From Acidobacterium sp. (GTDB lineage Bacteria > Acidobacteriota > Terriglobia > Terriglobales > Acidobacteriaceae): DNA of 64,000 bases. The stretch spans positions 118,687 to 182,686 of the forward strand of contig PMUI01000070.1 in NCBI GenBank assembly GCA_003166955.1, given 5' to 3'. The position numbers and the translations under genes were made by a program. The stretch's first letter is position 1, and the number at the start of each line of letters is the position of its first letter. The notes under the pieces were generated by a model. The model saw only the letters and a list, made by a program, of their open reading frames with translations, searched no databases and was not told where the DNA came from. Of the stretch, positions 1 through 9,746 are shown piece after piece.

Positions 1-789
1 GTGATTGGCGTGACGACTGCGTGGGGCGACACCGACCTGCGCGCTCGGCTGGCGGAGCGGTTTCTGAAGACCACGGGGCATGGGGATATTCCGGTCGCAG
101 CCGGACCGAAGACCCATGCGGCGGCGATTTTTTCGCAGGCGCGGTGGGCGCAGGCGGAGCCAGCGAAAGCCTGGACGGACGCGACGGACTTTACCCTGGA
201 TGCGATTCGGCATAATCCGGGAGAGATCACGCTGATTGCGGTTGCGCCCTTCAGCAATGTCGGCGCACTGATCGACCGCGATGCGGCGACGTTCCGCAAG
301 CTGAAGCACATTGTGCTGATGGGAGGCTCGATCCGGCGGCGCTACGGCGATCTCGGCTATTTTCCGGATCGTGGGCCGGAGCCCGAATACAACGTCATGA
401 TGGACGTCGCGTCGTCGCGCAAGTTGTTCGCGTCGGGAGTTCCCATCTATATGATGCCCCTCGATTCCACGCAGCTGAAGCTGGACGAGGTCATGCGGAG
501 CACGGTTTTCAGCCAGAGCACGCCGGCGACCGATGCGCTGCTGTCGCTGTATGAGGAGTGGCGGGCATCGACGGGGAATCCGACGCCGACTCTGTTCGAT
601 GCGATGGCGGTGGCGGCGGCGATCGATCCGAGTCTCTGCCCGACCACGCCGATGCGCATCGAGATCGACGACAAGGGATTCACGCGGCCGGTCGCGGGCG
701 AGCCGAACGCGAATGTTTGTCTCGCATCGGACTCGGACCGATTCTTCCACTTCTATATTCCGGCGATCCTGAACGGGGCGGGACGATGA
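1..789 (+). CDS. nucleoside hydrolase, 5'-truncated by window edge
   Basis: Inosine/uridine-preferring nucleoside hydrolase family, which cleaves N-glycosidic bonds of ribonucleosides. Visible family features are the central IVLMGGS segment, the EPEYNVMMD segment (family form AEFN..xDP) and the SGVPIYMMPLDST strand. The usual N-terminal calcium-binding DTDxGxDD motif is absent because the gene begins upstream of base 1; the GTG at base 1 is only the first in-frame codon. The stop overlaps the start of the following dehydrogenase by 4 bp (ATGA), so the two are translationally coupled. The real substrate is not evident; in this sugar locus it may act on a nucleoside or a related N-glycoside. 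Confidence 0.85.
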   Translation: MIGVTTAWGDTDLRARLAERFLKTTGHGDIPVAAGPKTHAAAIFSQARWAQAEPAKAWTDATDFTLDAIRHNPGEITLIAVAPFSNVGALIDRDAATFRKLKHIVLMGGSIRRRYGDLGYFPDRGPEPEYNVMMDVASSRKLFASGVPIYMMPLDSTQLKLDEVMRSTVFSQSTPATDALLSLYEEWRASTGNPTPTLFDAMAVAAAIDPSLCPTTPMRIEIDDKGFTRPVAGEPNANVCLASDSDRFFHFYIPAILNGAGR

Positions 790-1568
790 CGGATTCGGTG
801 GACCGATTCGATCTGAGCGGGCGCGTGGCGTTGGTGATTGGCGGAACGTCGGGCATTGGGCACGCCATTGCGCTGGGGTTGGCCGATGCTGGCGCCGACG
901 TGGTGGCGAGTTCGCGGAGAATCCGCGAGGTGGCCGCGGTGGCGAAGCAGATTCGCGAGAAGGGAAGGCGATCGCTGGAAATCACCTCGGATGTTCTGGA
1001 GCGCGGGACGCTCGAGAACCTGCACGCGCAGACGATGGCTGCGCTGGGCAAGGTCGACATTCTGGTGAACGCGGCGGGCACGACGAAGCGGCTTCCTACG
1101 CTCGAGATGCCGGAGACGACCTGGCGCGCGATTATGCAGACGAATCTAACGGGGATGTTGCGCACCTGCCAGATTGTGGCGCCGGGGATGGTGCGGCAGG
1201 GATGGGGGCGGATCATTAATGTAGCGTCGCTGGCGACGTTTGTGGCGTTTTTTGAAGTTGCGGCGTACGGCGTGAGCAAGGCGGGCGTAGGGGCTCTGAC
1301 AAAGTCGCTGGCCGTGGAGCTGGCGCAGCACGGTGTGTGCGTGAATGCGATTGCGCCGGGATTCTTTCCGACCGAATTGAACGAGATGCTACTTGAAAAT
1401 ACTCCGCGAGGGCGCGAGGTTCTGATGCGCACGCCGATGCAGCGTTACGGTCACCTGGAGGAGCTGGTGGGTGCGGCGGTATTTCTGGCATCGGAGAGCG
1501 CATCCTTTATTACCGGCCAGATTCTGGCGGTGGACGGGGGTTACCTGGCGAGCGGCGTGAACCAATAG
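786..1568 (+). CDS. SDR-family oxidoreductase (gluconate/uronate dehydrogenase-like)
   Basis: Classical short-chain dehydrogenase/reductase of 260 aa. The Rossmann glycine motif is GGTSGIG (residues 19-25), the NAAG structural motif follows strand 4, and the catalytic pair Y161/K165 lies in YGVSK. The C-terminus ITGQILAVDGGY is typical of the gluconate 5-dehydrogenase/2-deoxygluconate dehydrogenase branch. The ATG at 786 overlaps the previous stop (ATGA). With alpha-glucuronidase and mannonate dehydratase genes nearby, a role as an NAD(P)-dependent fructuronate/mannonate or related sugar-acid oxidoreductase is a reasonable inference, but the sequence alone does not fix the substrate. Confidence 0.88.
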   Translation: MTDSVDRFDLSGRVALVIGGTSGIGHAIALGLADAGADVVASSRRIREVAAVAKQIREKGRRSLEITSDVLERGTLENLHAQTMAALGKVDILVNAAGTTKRLPTLEMPETTWRAIMQTNLTGMLRTCQIVAPGMVRQGWGRIINVASLATFVAFFEVAAYGVSKAGVGALTKSLAVELAQHGVCVNAIAPGFFPTELNEMLLENTPRGREVLMRTPMQRYGHLEELVGAAVFLASESASFITGQILAVDGGYLASGVNQ

Positions 1569-1772
1569 GGTGCGGGCTCTGGATTGATCGGCGACCGGAC
1601 AGCGCCCCGAGCGGCCCGTCTCAAAATCGAATCCCCCAATTGCTTTTCTTCTGGCGTATCTTTGTGTATCCGAGTGTAGAGTTGTACGTTGTTCCGCGAA
1701 GGCAGCCGGGGAGCAGGAACGGACGCCGGAGAAAGTGACGGTGTGTCCCGGCCGGCAGGTGCGGGCAAACTG

Positions 1773-3038
1773 ATGCGTCGGAGCACCCACAGGAACGTGC
1801 GCGGCATTCGCCATGTCGATCTAATGGATGTGCAGCTGGCGTCCAGCGAAACCGCGCGACGGATCAACCGCGACATCGTGCTGGAAATGATTCGGACGAG
1901 CCAGCCGATTTCGCGCGCCGATCTGGCGCGGCGCTCGGGGCTGCAGCGGAGCACGGTTTCGCAGATCGTGGAGCAGCTGATTCGGGAAAAGTGGGTACGG
2001 GAGGGCTCGATCGCGTCGGCGCCGCGCGGGCGCCGGCCAACGTTGCTGGGGCTCAATGAGGATCTGGTTGCGATCGCGGTGGACATCCACCCAAGGCAGG
2101 CGATTGTGGCCATCGTGGATCTGAACGGGCGGCTGCTGGCGCGATCGCTGGTGCCGATGACCTCGGATCCGGAGTCGTCCACGCGGCTGATTATCGACTG
2201 CATGCAGCGGATGCATCGCACCGTGCCGCGCAAGTCAACGGAGGGGATCGGCATCAGTTTGCCCGGGAGGGTCGACCCGGGGACGCAGCGGATGACGTTT
2301 GCTCCGAACCTGCGCTGGCCGGAGTTCGACCTGAAGAAGGTGATCGAGACGAAGATGGGCCTGCCGGTGAAGATGGAAAACGCGGCAACGGCCTGCCTGC
2401 TGGCTGAGCTGACGTTCGCGCGGATGGACGGAGTGCGCGATGCCGTGCTGGTGACGGTGTCGGAGGGCGTGGGGACAGGCGTCTTCGCGAACGGACAACT
2501 GATTTCCGGAGCGCACGGGCTGGCCGGCGAGTTCGGCCACATTCCGATCGATCCGGCGGGCCCGCGCTGTGGATGCGGGCAGAACGGATGCTGGGAAACC
2601 TTCGCGTCCTGCAATGCGGCGCTGCGCTACTACCACGAGATGCAGCCGAAAGCGCACGCTATTACGTTCAACGAATTGCTGAATCTGGCCGAAGAGGGCA
2701 ATGCGCAGGCGGCGCAGGCGCTGGCGAAGCAGGCGAAGTACATCGGGCGTGGATTGCGGATGATCATTGCGGCGCTTTCGCCGAGCGAGATTCTGATCGC
2801 GGGCGATATCACGTCGGCCTGGCACCGTTTTGGGCCGACGATTGAGAAGGAGGCGTCCGATCTCACGCTGGCGGGCGAGCCGCCGATCATCCGGCCCACC
2901 CATGAGAGCGAAATTGCCCGTTTGCGGGGTGCCGCGGCCCTGGTCTTTCAGCGCCGGTCCCCGATGGAGCAGCCGGAGTCACCCGGTGTTGCTGTGCCGG
3001 ACGGCGACCGAGGCGGGTTGCAGATCCAGACGGCCTGA
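1773..3038 (+). CDS. ROK-family transcriptional repressor (XylR/NagC-like)
   Basis: N-terminal MarR-like winged helix (around ISRADLARRSGLQRSTVSQI) followed by a ROK sugar-kinase-like domain. The ROK zinc motif is intact as CGCGQNGCWE, preceded by the GEFGHI segment. Proteins of this shape (XylR, NagC, Mlc) sense sugars or sugar phosphates and repress catabolic genes. The ATG at 1773 is one of several possible starts; an in-frame TTG at 1689 would add 28 unsupported residues and an ATG at 1824 would still precede the HTH. No strong ribosome binding site separates them. Its place just upstream of the xylan-type TonB receptor and glycosidases suggests it controls that locus, possibly in response to xylose. 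Confidence 0.88.
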   Translation: MRRSTHRNVRGIRHVDLMDVQLASSETARRINRDIVLEMIRTSQPISRADLARRSGLQRSTVSQIVEQLIREKWVREGSIASAPRGRRPTLLGLNEDLVAIAVDIHPRQAIVAIVDLNGRLLARSLVPMTSDPESSTRLIIDCMQRMHRTVPRKSTEGIGISLPGRVDPGTQRMTFAPNLRWPEFDLKKVIETKMGLPVKMENAATACLLAELTFARMDGVRDAVLVTVSEGVGTGVFANGQLISGAHGLAGEFGHIPIDPAGPRCGCGQNGCWETFASCNAALRYYHEMQPKAHAITFNELLNLAEEGNAQAAQALAKQAKYIGRGLRMIIAALSPSEILIAGDITSAWHRFGPTIEKEASDLTLAGEPPIIRPTHESEIARLRGAAALVFQRRSPMEQPESPGVAVPDGDRGGLQIQTA

Positions 3039-3140
3039 AACCCCAGCCAAAACCCACCAACCAGGCGAGGATTCCACAGGGGTTGAGTCTCCGGGAAATC
3101 GTTCGATCGATAACCCGGGCCGGAGATAGCCCGCAGTACC

Positions 3141-3156
3141 TGGAAACCGGTTACCA
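3141..3156. promoter_or_regulatory. LacI/GalR-type operator-like palindrome
   Basis: TGGAAACCGGTTACCA is a near-perfect 16-bp palindrome around a central CCGG; the half sites differ at one position. This is the form recognised by LacI/GalR-family repressors. It lies 38 bp upstream of the -35 hexamer. No LacI-family gene is present in the window, so the cognate regulator would be encoded elsewhere. Confidence 0.55.
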
Positions 3157-3193
3157 AACAATATCTATCGTGCCTGCCAAGCCATCAAAACCC

Positions 3194-3223
3194 TTGACAA
3201 GCTTCTCGACAGGCTCCTATAGT
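3194..3223 (+). promoter_or_regulatory. sigma70-like promoter of the TonB receptor gene
   Basis: TTGACA (3194-3199) and TATAGT (3218-3223) are separated by 18 bp, close to the housekeeping consensus. It gives a leader of roughly 160 bases before the receptor ATG at 3390. Confidence 0.65.
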
Positions 3224-3389
3224 TCGGGTCGCATATTAAACCGATGAGAATGCCCTGCTTTGCGGAGGGATCGTTCCCAGGCCCGTATACACGAACCTGG
3301 CCGGCGAGCTTCAGGCAGACAACCGCTGCAAAGGCCAGGGGATTGATTTGAGGCGTGGACAATCGGTCGAAACGTAGGGAGGAACTCAA

Positions 3390-6300
3390 ATGGAGAGGCC
3401 AACAATGAAAACGAAAACAGAGTGGACGACAGCAAGAATGTGGCTGCTGGCGATACTGCTGGTGGCGACGATGCTGGGTTCGGTGGTGGCCAGTGGGCAG
3501 GTGCTCTATGGCACGCTGACCGGGACGGTGACGGATAAGAGCGGCGCCGTGATACCCAAGCTCACGGTATCCCTTACGAACCAGGGCACGGGCGAAGCTC
3601 GGACGGTCGTCACAAGCAGCGTCGGCGAGTATCGCTTCGGCGACGTTCTGCCAGGCACCTACACGGTGTCGATAGCGCGTAACGGCAATTTCGCGGCATT
3701 TAGCGAGAACAGCGTTGTGGTAGACGTTAACCGCGAGGTGCGTATTGACATATCGCTGTCGCCGGCAAGCGTAAACCAGACCATCAGCGTCACGGACACG
3801 GCGCCGACCCTTCAGACCGAGACGGCCGATGTCAACCACCAGATCACGGAGACACAACTGGCCCAACTCCCGATTACGTCGAGTCAGGGGCGGAGTTTCC
3901 AGGCGCTGTATACCATCATTCCCGGCGCAGCCGCGGTCCAGGAGAAGAACTCAACGGCCTCGAATCCGTCGCGCGCCATGTCGCTCAACGTGAACGGCAT
4001 GAACTACAACGGCAACACCACACGCATCGACGGCGCGATGAATTATTACGGCTGGCTGCCGTACATCATTGCCTATGTGCCGCCCGCGGATTCGATTCAG
4101 AACGTCAACATCGAGACCAACTCCTTCAATGCGGAGCAGGGTCTGGCCGGCGGCGCCGTCATCAATGTGACGACCAAGAGCGGCACGCACGATTTCCACG
4201 GCGGGGCATGGGAATACTACCAGGATGGCGGCATCAACGCCCGTCCATATACCGCAACCAAGGCGAGCGGCGTGCTTACGATTCCCAAGAACGTCTTCAA
4301 TCAGTGGGGCTTCAACATCGGCGGTCCAGTCTACATTCCGGGGATTCTCACCGGCAAGAAAAAGCTCTTCTTCTTTGACAACTTCGAACGCACCACACGC
4401 CGCCAGCTGATCACCGGCACTGTGACGGTTCCGGACTCGAAGATGATCACCGGCGACTTCTCCGAGGTTGCCACGATCACCCCCCTCTACGATCCGCAAC
4501 CGGGAGGCACAGGTCCCTATTTGGCCCTCGGCGCTCGTCCCACTTTCCTGTCGGAGTACGGATGCAATTGCATCCCGGCTTCGCGCATTCACCCTGCAGC
4601 GGCGACGATGATCGCCAATCTGGCCCCCATCGCATCGGCAATCGGCACGCCCAGTGCGGCGTTGCTGGCGTCACAGATGGCGAATGACTATAACGGGACG
4701 GGGACGCTCGCCTACAACCGCAATACCAACGACGCAAAGATCACTTACATCCCGACCGACACGACGCAGGTCTTCGGCAAGTACAGCATCGAGCCTTTTT
4801 CGGTCGATGACCCACAGCAACTGCTCGCGGCCGGCGGGGGTACATTCGACGGCGGACAGCCTGGCGCGGCTGCTGGCCGCATTCAGAACGTCGGACTGGG
4901 GGCGAGCCATGTCTTCAGCCCCACGATCGTGATCGACGCAGACTTCGGCTACACCCGTCAGGTCACCGGAGCGCAGTCGACGGTCGATATTAAAGACGGC
5001 GCTTACGGCCTGGACGTGCTGCACATTCCGGGCACGAATGGCCCGGGTACAAACTATGCGGGCCAGCCCATCTTCGCGTTCACCGGTTTCAATACCATCG
5101 GCAATGCGAACGGGGCCAACCCCTTCCTGTTCCGCGACAACCAGTTCACCGGCGACGTAAACCTGAGCTGGGTCAAAGGCAAACACGCCACCAAGTACGG
5201 CTTTGACTACTATCACTTCGATCTGAACCACTTCCAGCCCACCAGCGGCAGCGGCATCAATAACCCGCGCGGCGGCTTTCAGTTCCAGGGTGGTTTGACG
5301 GTCGGACCCGGCGACATCAGTTCAAAGGGCGCGGCCAACACGATTTTCGCCTACAACAGTCTCGCCGACTTCCTGCTGGGCCTTCCCAACAATGGCACCG
5401 GCGAAGCGGTCACCACCGCGCACCAGATCGCCAATCCGAACGCTCTCCGCTGGACCGAGTTGGGCGCCTATGCCCAGGATCAGTGGACGGCGACGCCAAA
5501 ACTGACCGTGAACCTGGGGGTTCGTTATGAGGTATTTCCTCCCGCGTACCGCGATCACACCGGCGTCTATATTCTCGATCCAAACCTGCCCCAGAGCGCT
5601 AACGTTGAAGTGGGCGGGGTCAACGGCGAGCCGAAGGATTCCGGTCTGAGCGCGGGCTGGGGCTTCTTCGCGCCGCGCCTCGGTCTTGCTTATCGCCTCG
5701 ACTCAAAGACGGTCGTCCGCTCCGGCTTCGGCCTTACCTCCGACCCGGACAGCTTCCGGTTCATGCGCGACGCATTTCCGATGGATCTGAATCCGCAATA
5801 CGGCGGCACCGCCGCGGATACCATTGCCATCGATCCGACCAACGGCAACACGCCGATGACCCTGACCTACGGCATTCCTGCTCTGACCATCCCGAACTAC
5901 TCGACCGGTTTCGCTTCGCTGCCGGTCAGCGGTGGGACGACGACGGTCAAGAAGGACTTCCACCGTGGTTACATTGAGAGCTGGAACCTGTTTGTCCAGC
6001 GCGACCTCGGATGGAAAATGGTGGCCAATGTCGGCTATGTGGGAACGCACGATGTCCGGCAGCTCATCCAGACCGGCTACCTGAACTCGGCGCCACTGCC
6101 AAGCGGTACCACTCCCTGCATGGCCAACGGCCAGTACAATCCGTCCACCGGCCTGACCGGAAAGTGCAGCTTCAACGCCAACCAAATCCTCAACGAGCAA
6201 TGGTGCACCGGAGGGACCAATCTCACCTGCTATAACACCGGCGGTATCGGCATGGTTGAGCCGCTCTTCAGCGCGGACTACAACGGACTGCAGTCCCAGT

Positions 6301-7064
6301 TGACTTACAACGGAGGCCGTCTGGCGCAGTTCGGCGTGGTCTACACCTACTCGAAGGCCATTGACCTCGAGGATAACGGCGCCGGTTCCGGCTCCGGCGG
6401 CCTGGCTTGGAATTATCCCGCCTACTACTTCCACAACCGGGCCGAAGCGGGATATGACCAGACCAACAACCTGCAAATCTGGGGTATTTATAACCTGCCC
6501 TTCGGCCGCGGCCACGCCTGGGCGAGCACCGGCGTTGCCAACGCGATTCTGGGTGGATGGCAGCTGAATGGCCAGTTCTCCCATATCAGCGGCTCTCCCT
6601 TCACCGTCAGCGCGAACAGCAACACGGTCAATGCACCGGGCGAGCCACTTTATGCGAACCTGACTGCACGCTACCAGCAACTCGGCGGCCACGCTCGCAC
6701 CACCACCGGCAGCCCCGTGAACGGCGGAAAGCTGTGGTTCAATACCGCGTCGTTTGCGAATCCAACCGAGCCAACCTACACCGCCACCGAAGCGCCGTCT
6801 GCGATCACGCCGCCGGTGTTCGGTAACACGAACCGCAACGAATTCCGCGGACCGGGCGTCTCCTATGGGAACGCGAGTGTCTTCCGGGGATTCCACCTCT
6901 ATCGCGAATCCGAGTTCCAGGTTCGCTTCGAGTCGTTCAATGTCACCAATCACCCGCAGCTGACCAGCAATCCAGGCGCCACGGTCGGCAGCTCAACCTT
7001 CGGAGAAATCACCAGCTTTGGCGGCACCCGCTCGCTGCAGTTCAGCGGCCGGTTTGTCTTTTAA
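3390..7064 (+). CDS. TonB-dependent receptor, Oar-like, with carboxypeptidase-regulatory-like domain
   Basis: Outer-membrane active transporter of 1224 aa, in the size range of the Acidobacteriota Oar-like family. A signal peptide (hydrophobic WLLAILLVATMLGSVVASG) is followed by a CarboxypepD_reg-like beta-sandwich (GTVTDKSGAVIPKLTVSLTN, roughly residues 45-125), a plug domain (GGAVINVTTKSGTHDFHG) and a long beta-barrel ending in an aromatic C-terminus (SGRFVF). The ATG at 3390 has the strong ribosome binding site AGGGAGGA (3377-3384). A promoter and operator-like palindrome lie upstream and a terminator follows at 7084-7118. Given the downstream GH67 and GH3 enzymes, the likely cargo is a (glucurono)xylo-oligosaccharide; that is inferred from context only. 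Confidence 0.92.
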   Translation: MERPTMKTKTEWTTARMWLLAILLVATMLGSVVASGQVLYGTLTGTVTDKSGAVIPKLTVSLTNQGTGEARTVVTSSVGEYRFGDVLPGTYTVSIARNGNFAAFSENSVVVDVNREVRIDISLSPASVNQTISVTDTAPTLQTETADVNHQITETQLAQLPITSSQGRSFQALYTIIPGAAAVQEKNSTASNPSRAMSLNVNGMNYNGNTTRIDGAMNYYGWLPYIIAYVPPADSIQNVNIETNSFNAEQGLAGGAVINVTTKSGTHDFHGGAWEYYQDGGINARPYTATKASGVLTIPKNVFNQWGFNIGGPVYIPGILTGKKKLFFFDNFERTTRRQLITGTVTVPDSKMITGDFSEVATITPLYDPQPGGTGPYLALGARPTFLSEYGCNCIPASRIHPAAATMIANLAPIASAIGTPSAALLASQMANDYNGTGTLAYNRNTNDAKITYIPTDTTQVFGKYSIEPFSVDDPQQLLAAGGGTFDGGQPGAAAGRIQNVGLGASHVFSPTIVIDADFGYTRQVTGAQSTVDIKDGAYGLDVLHIPGTNGPGTNYAGQPIFAFTGFNTIGNANGANPFLFRDNQFTGDVNLSWVKGKHATKYGFDYYHFDLNHFQPTSGSGINNPRGGFQFQGGLTVGPGDISSKGAANTIFAYNSLADFLLGLPNNGTGEAVTTAHQIANPNALRWTELGAYAQDQWTATPKLTVNLGVRYEVFPPAYRDHTGVYILDPNLPQSANVEVGGVNGEPKDSGLSAGWGFFAPRLGLAYRLDSKTVVRSGFGLTSDPDSFRFMRDAFPMDLNPQYGGTAADTIAIDPTNGNTPMTLTYGIPALTIPNYSTGFASLPVSGGTTTVKKDFHRGYIESWNLFVQRDLGWKMVANVGYVGTHDVRQLIQTGYLNSAPLPSGTTPCMANGQYNPSTGLTGKCSFNANQILNEQWCTGGTNLTCYNTGGIGMVEPLFSADYNGLQSQLTYNGGRLAQFGVVYTYSKAIDLEDNGAGSGSGGLAWNYPAYYFHNRAEAGYDQTNNLQIWGIYNLPFGRGHAWASTGVANAILGGWQLNGQFSHISGSPFTVSANSNTVNAPGEPLYANLTARYQQLGGHARTTTGSPVNGGKLWFNTASFANPTEPTYTATEAPSAITPPVFGNTNRNEFRGPGVSYGNASVFRGFHLYRESEFQVRFESFNVTNHPQLTSNPGATVGSSTFGEITSFGGTRSLQFSGRFVF

Positions 7065-7083
7065 CCTGTGACGTGCAACCCTG

Positions 7084-7118
7084 GGGCCGGGACCCTCGAC
7101 GTCCCGGCCCTTCCTTTT
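7084..7118 (+). terminator. Rho-independent terminator after the TonB receptor
   Basis: A perfect 10-bp GC-rich stem (7084-7093 with 7101-7110, loop CCTCGAC) is followed by TTCCTTTT. It separates the receptor from the glycosidase genes and argues that the next CDS starts at 7191 rather than at the upstream in-frame codon at 7068. Confidence 0.8.
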
Positions 7119-7190
7119 GGCGTCAGCTTACGCCGCCGCTCGGACGGCGTCGGCTTCTGCGAGAATGGCTGGTCAGCGGTTCACGGTCTC

Positions 7191-9746
7191 ATGACGGATC
7201 GATTCTTGCGGTTGCGGATTCTTCTTCCATGCCTCTTTTCCGCCGTGGTGCTTTCCGCCCCTATTTCCTTGAACGCTGAGGGCGGGGCGCAGGGTTGGCT
7301 GCGTTACGCGCCGATCTCCCCGGTTCCCGTCAGCTACCAGAAGATGCCGGCCACCCTCGTCAACCTCGACCCATCGCCCGTGACCGCGAGCGCCGAAAAC
7401 GAAATGCTGCGCGGCGTTCAATCCATGCTCGGGCGCTCTCTGCGCGTCGAGCAAAGGGTCCCGAACGAAGATGCCTGGGTCCTCGGAATCACGGACGAAT
7501 TGCACGCGCAGTTTCCTGACTATCGCCCTCCGGCCCTGGGCCCGGAGGGGTTCGCCGTTTCCGAACTGACGGCGCACGGCCATCATTACTGGTTGATCGC
7601 AGGAGCGGATGCGCGCGGCGTGCTCTACGGCGCGTTTCATGTGCTGGCCGGGATCGCGCGTGGCGAAGACTTTCCGGTGATCATGGGCAGCGAGTCGCCC
7701 GCCGCTCCGGTGCGCTGGGTCAACCAGTGGGACAACCTGAACGGCATGATCGACCGCGGCTACGCGGGGCGGTCGATCTTCTTTGACAGCGGATCGGTAA
7801 GGAGCGATCTGACCCGCGCCGGAGAATATGCGCGTCTGCTGGCGTCGGTCGGCATCAACGGCTGCACCATTAATAATGTGAACGCCGATCCGCGCATGCT
7901 GACGCCGGAGATGATCCGCGGCGTCGCCCGCATTGCCGATGCGTTTCGCCCGTGGGGTGTGCGGCTCTCGATTTCGGTCGCGATCAACAGCCCGCAGGCG
8001 GTGGGAGGACTCGACACATTCGATCCCGGCAATCCGAAGGTTGCGGCCTGGTGGAAGGCGAGGGTGGAGGAGATCTACGCCTCGATTTCGGATTTCGCCG
8101 GCTTCGTCGTGAAGGCCGACTCCGAAGGCCAGCCCGGGCCTTCGCAGTATGGACGCACGCCGGTGGACGCGGCGAACATGCTCGCCAGCGCGCTCAAGCC
8201 GCACGGTAGCGTGGTGCTGTATCGTGCGTTCGTCTACAACCATCACCTGGACTGGAACGATGTGAAGGCGGATCGCGCGCGGGCGGCGTACGACATCTTT
8301 CATCCGTTGGATGGGAAGTTCGCCGACAACGTGATTGTGCAGATCAAGAATGGGCCTATCGATTTCCAGGTGCGCGAGCCGGTCTCGCCGCTGTTTGCGG
8401 GTTTGCAGAATACGAATGAGGCCGTCGAGCTGCAGGTCACACAGGAGTACATGGGCCAGGGGCGACATCTGGTTTTTCTGCCCACTCAGTGGAAGACGTA
8501 CCTCGATTTCGATCTGCGCGCGGACAATCGGTCGACGCCGCTGAAGGACATTGTCGATGGAAAGAGCTTTCATCGGCCACTGGGCGGATACGTAGGCGTA
8601 GTCAACGTCGGGCTCGACACGAACTGGATGGCGCATCCGCTGGCGATGGCGAATTTATACGGATTTGCGCGGCTGGCGTGGAATCCCAACACGGCCGTCG
8701 AGACGATTGCCAGCGACTGGACGCGGCTGACCTTCAGCAATGACGAGAAAGTCGTGACCACGATCAGCCAGATGCTGCTGTCCTCGTGGCCGATCTACGA
8801 GCACTACACCGGGCCGCTGGGATTGCAGACGCTGACCAACATTACCGGGCCGCATTTCGGGCCGGCGCCGCAGTCGCAGGAAAACAACGGCTGGGGCCAA
8901 TGGATTAGAGCCGACCACGACGGCGTCGGCATGGATCGGACCGTTGCCACCGGGACGGGATTCATCGGGCAGTATCCGCCGGAAGTGGCGGCGATGTACA
9001 CGTCGCTGAAAACCTGCCCCGACAATCTGTTGCTCTTCATGCATCACGAGCCCTACACCTACCGGCTGCACACAGGCAAGACCGTGATTCAGACCATCTA
9101 CGATTTGCACTATCAGGGAGCGGAGGAAGCAGCGGACCTGGTCCGGCAATGGCAAACGGTGCATGGCATGATCGATGACGAGCGTTACGAGAAGACCCTG
9201 GGGCTGCTCGAATATCAGGCGGGGCACGCTATCGTGTGGCGCGACGCGGTGGATCGCTGGTTCGAGAAGATGTCCGGCATCCCCGACGACAAGGGCCCGA
9301 TCGACCACGATCCGAACCGCATCACGGCTTCGCAGATGCAGCTTGACGGCTATACGTCGGTCGATGTGAATCCGTGGGAGACGGCGACCGATGGCAAGGC
9401 GTATGTGTGCAAAGACCGCGCGTCGTGCACGGCGACGGCGCATCTGGATCGGCCGGCAGGGCCCTACGACATTGCCGTCGAGTATTTCGATTACCGGCAG
9501 GGTGCATCGACATTTCGACTGCTGCTCAACGACCAGCCCATCGCTACATGGGCGGCGGACAACACGCTGCCGGGGATGGCGCCTAACGGAGATACGTCGA
9601 CACGCTACACTTTGCATGGCGTGAAACTGCAATCGGGAGATGTGCTCACCCTCGAAGGCCATCCGGATGGCGCAGAACCTGCGCCGATTGACTACATCGA
9701 GATCGTGCCGGAAGCGCGCGGTGTCGCGGAGAATCCGCACCCATGA
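7191..9746 (+). CDS. alpha-glucuronidase, GH67
   Basis: Removes (4-O-methyl-)glucuronic acid from the non-reducing end of xylo-oligosaccharides. The 851-aa protein has a Sec signal peptide ([16 protein letters not shown]), an N-terminal domain, the GH67 signature [18 protein letters not shown] and a C-terminal region of the long GH67 form ([14 protein letters not shown] ... [10 protein letters not shown]). The catalytic triad can be mapped: E312 in [11 protein letters not shown]391 in KNGPIDFQ and E419 in TQEYMGQ. The 28-residue spacing of the last two equals that of the Cellvibrio GH67 enzyme (D365/E393). The ATG at 7191 begins the signal peptide and lies after the terminator. The stop overlaps the next gene by 4 bp. 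Confidence 0.93.
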   Translation: MTDRFLRLRILLPCLFSAVVLSAPISLNAEGGAQGWLRYAPISPVPVSYQKMPATLVNLDPSPVTASAENEMLRGVQSMLGRSLRVEQRVPNEDAWVLGITDELHAQFPDYRPPALGPEGFAVSELTAHGHHYWLIAGADARGVLYGAFHVLAGIARGEDFPVIMGSESPAAPVRWVNQWDNLNGMIDRGYAGRSIFFDSGSVRSDLTRAGEYARLLASVGINGCTINNVNADPRMLTPEMIRGVARIADAFRPWGVRLSISVAINSPQAVGGLDTFDPGNPKVAAWWKARVEEIYASISDFAGFVVKADSEGQPGPSQYGRTPVDAANMLASALKPHGSVVLYRAFVYNHHLDWNDVKADRARAAYDIFHPLDGKFADNVIVQIKNGPIDFQVREPVSPLFAGLQNTNEAVELQVTQEYMGQGRHLVFLPTQWKTYLDFDLRADNRSTPLKDIVDGKSFHRPLGGYVGVVNVGLDTNWMAHPLAMANLYGFARLAWNPNTAVETIASDWTRLTFSNDEKVVTTISQMLLSSWPIYEHYTGPLGLQTLTNITGPHFGPAPQSQENNGWGQWIRADHDGVGMDRTVATGTGFIGQYPPEVAAMYTSLKTCPDNLLLFMHHEPYTYRLHTGKTVIQTIYDLHYQGAEEAADLVRQWQTVHGMIDDERYEKTLGLLEYQAGHAIVWRDAVDRWFEKMSGIPDDKGPIDHDPNRITASQMQLDGYTSVDVNPWETATDGKAYVCKDRASCTATAHLDRPAGPYDIAVEYFDYRQGASTFRLLLNDQPIATWAADNTLPGMAPNGDTSTRYTLHGVKLQSGDVLTLEGHPDGAEPAPIDYIEIVPEARGVAENPHP

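Larger units (their letters stand above)
3039..3389 (+). other. intergenic regulatory region upstream of the TonB receptor
   Basis: About 350 bases without a supported gene. It holds a LacI-type palindrome (3141-3156) and a sigma70-like promoter (3194-3223), then a ~165-base leader to the receptor start. No hairpin with a T tract was seen in the leader. Confidence 0.6.

Noticed and set aside
7173..8636. Minus-strand ORF of 487 codons
   Set aside because: Antisense to the GH67 gene, which has mapped catalytic residues.
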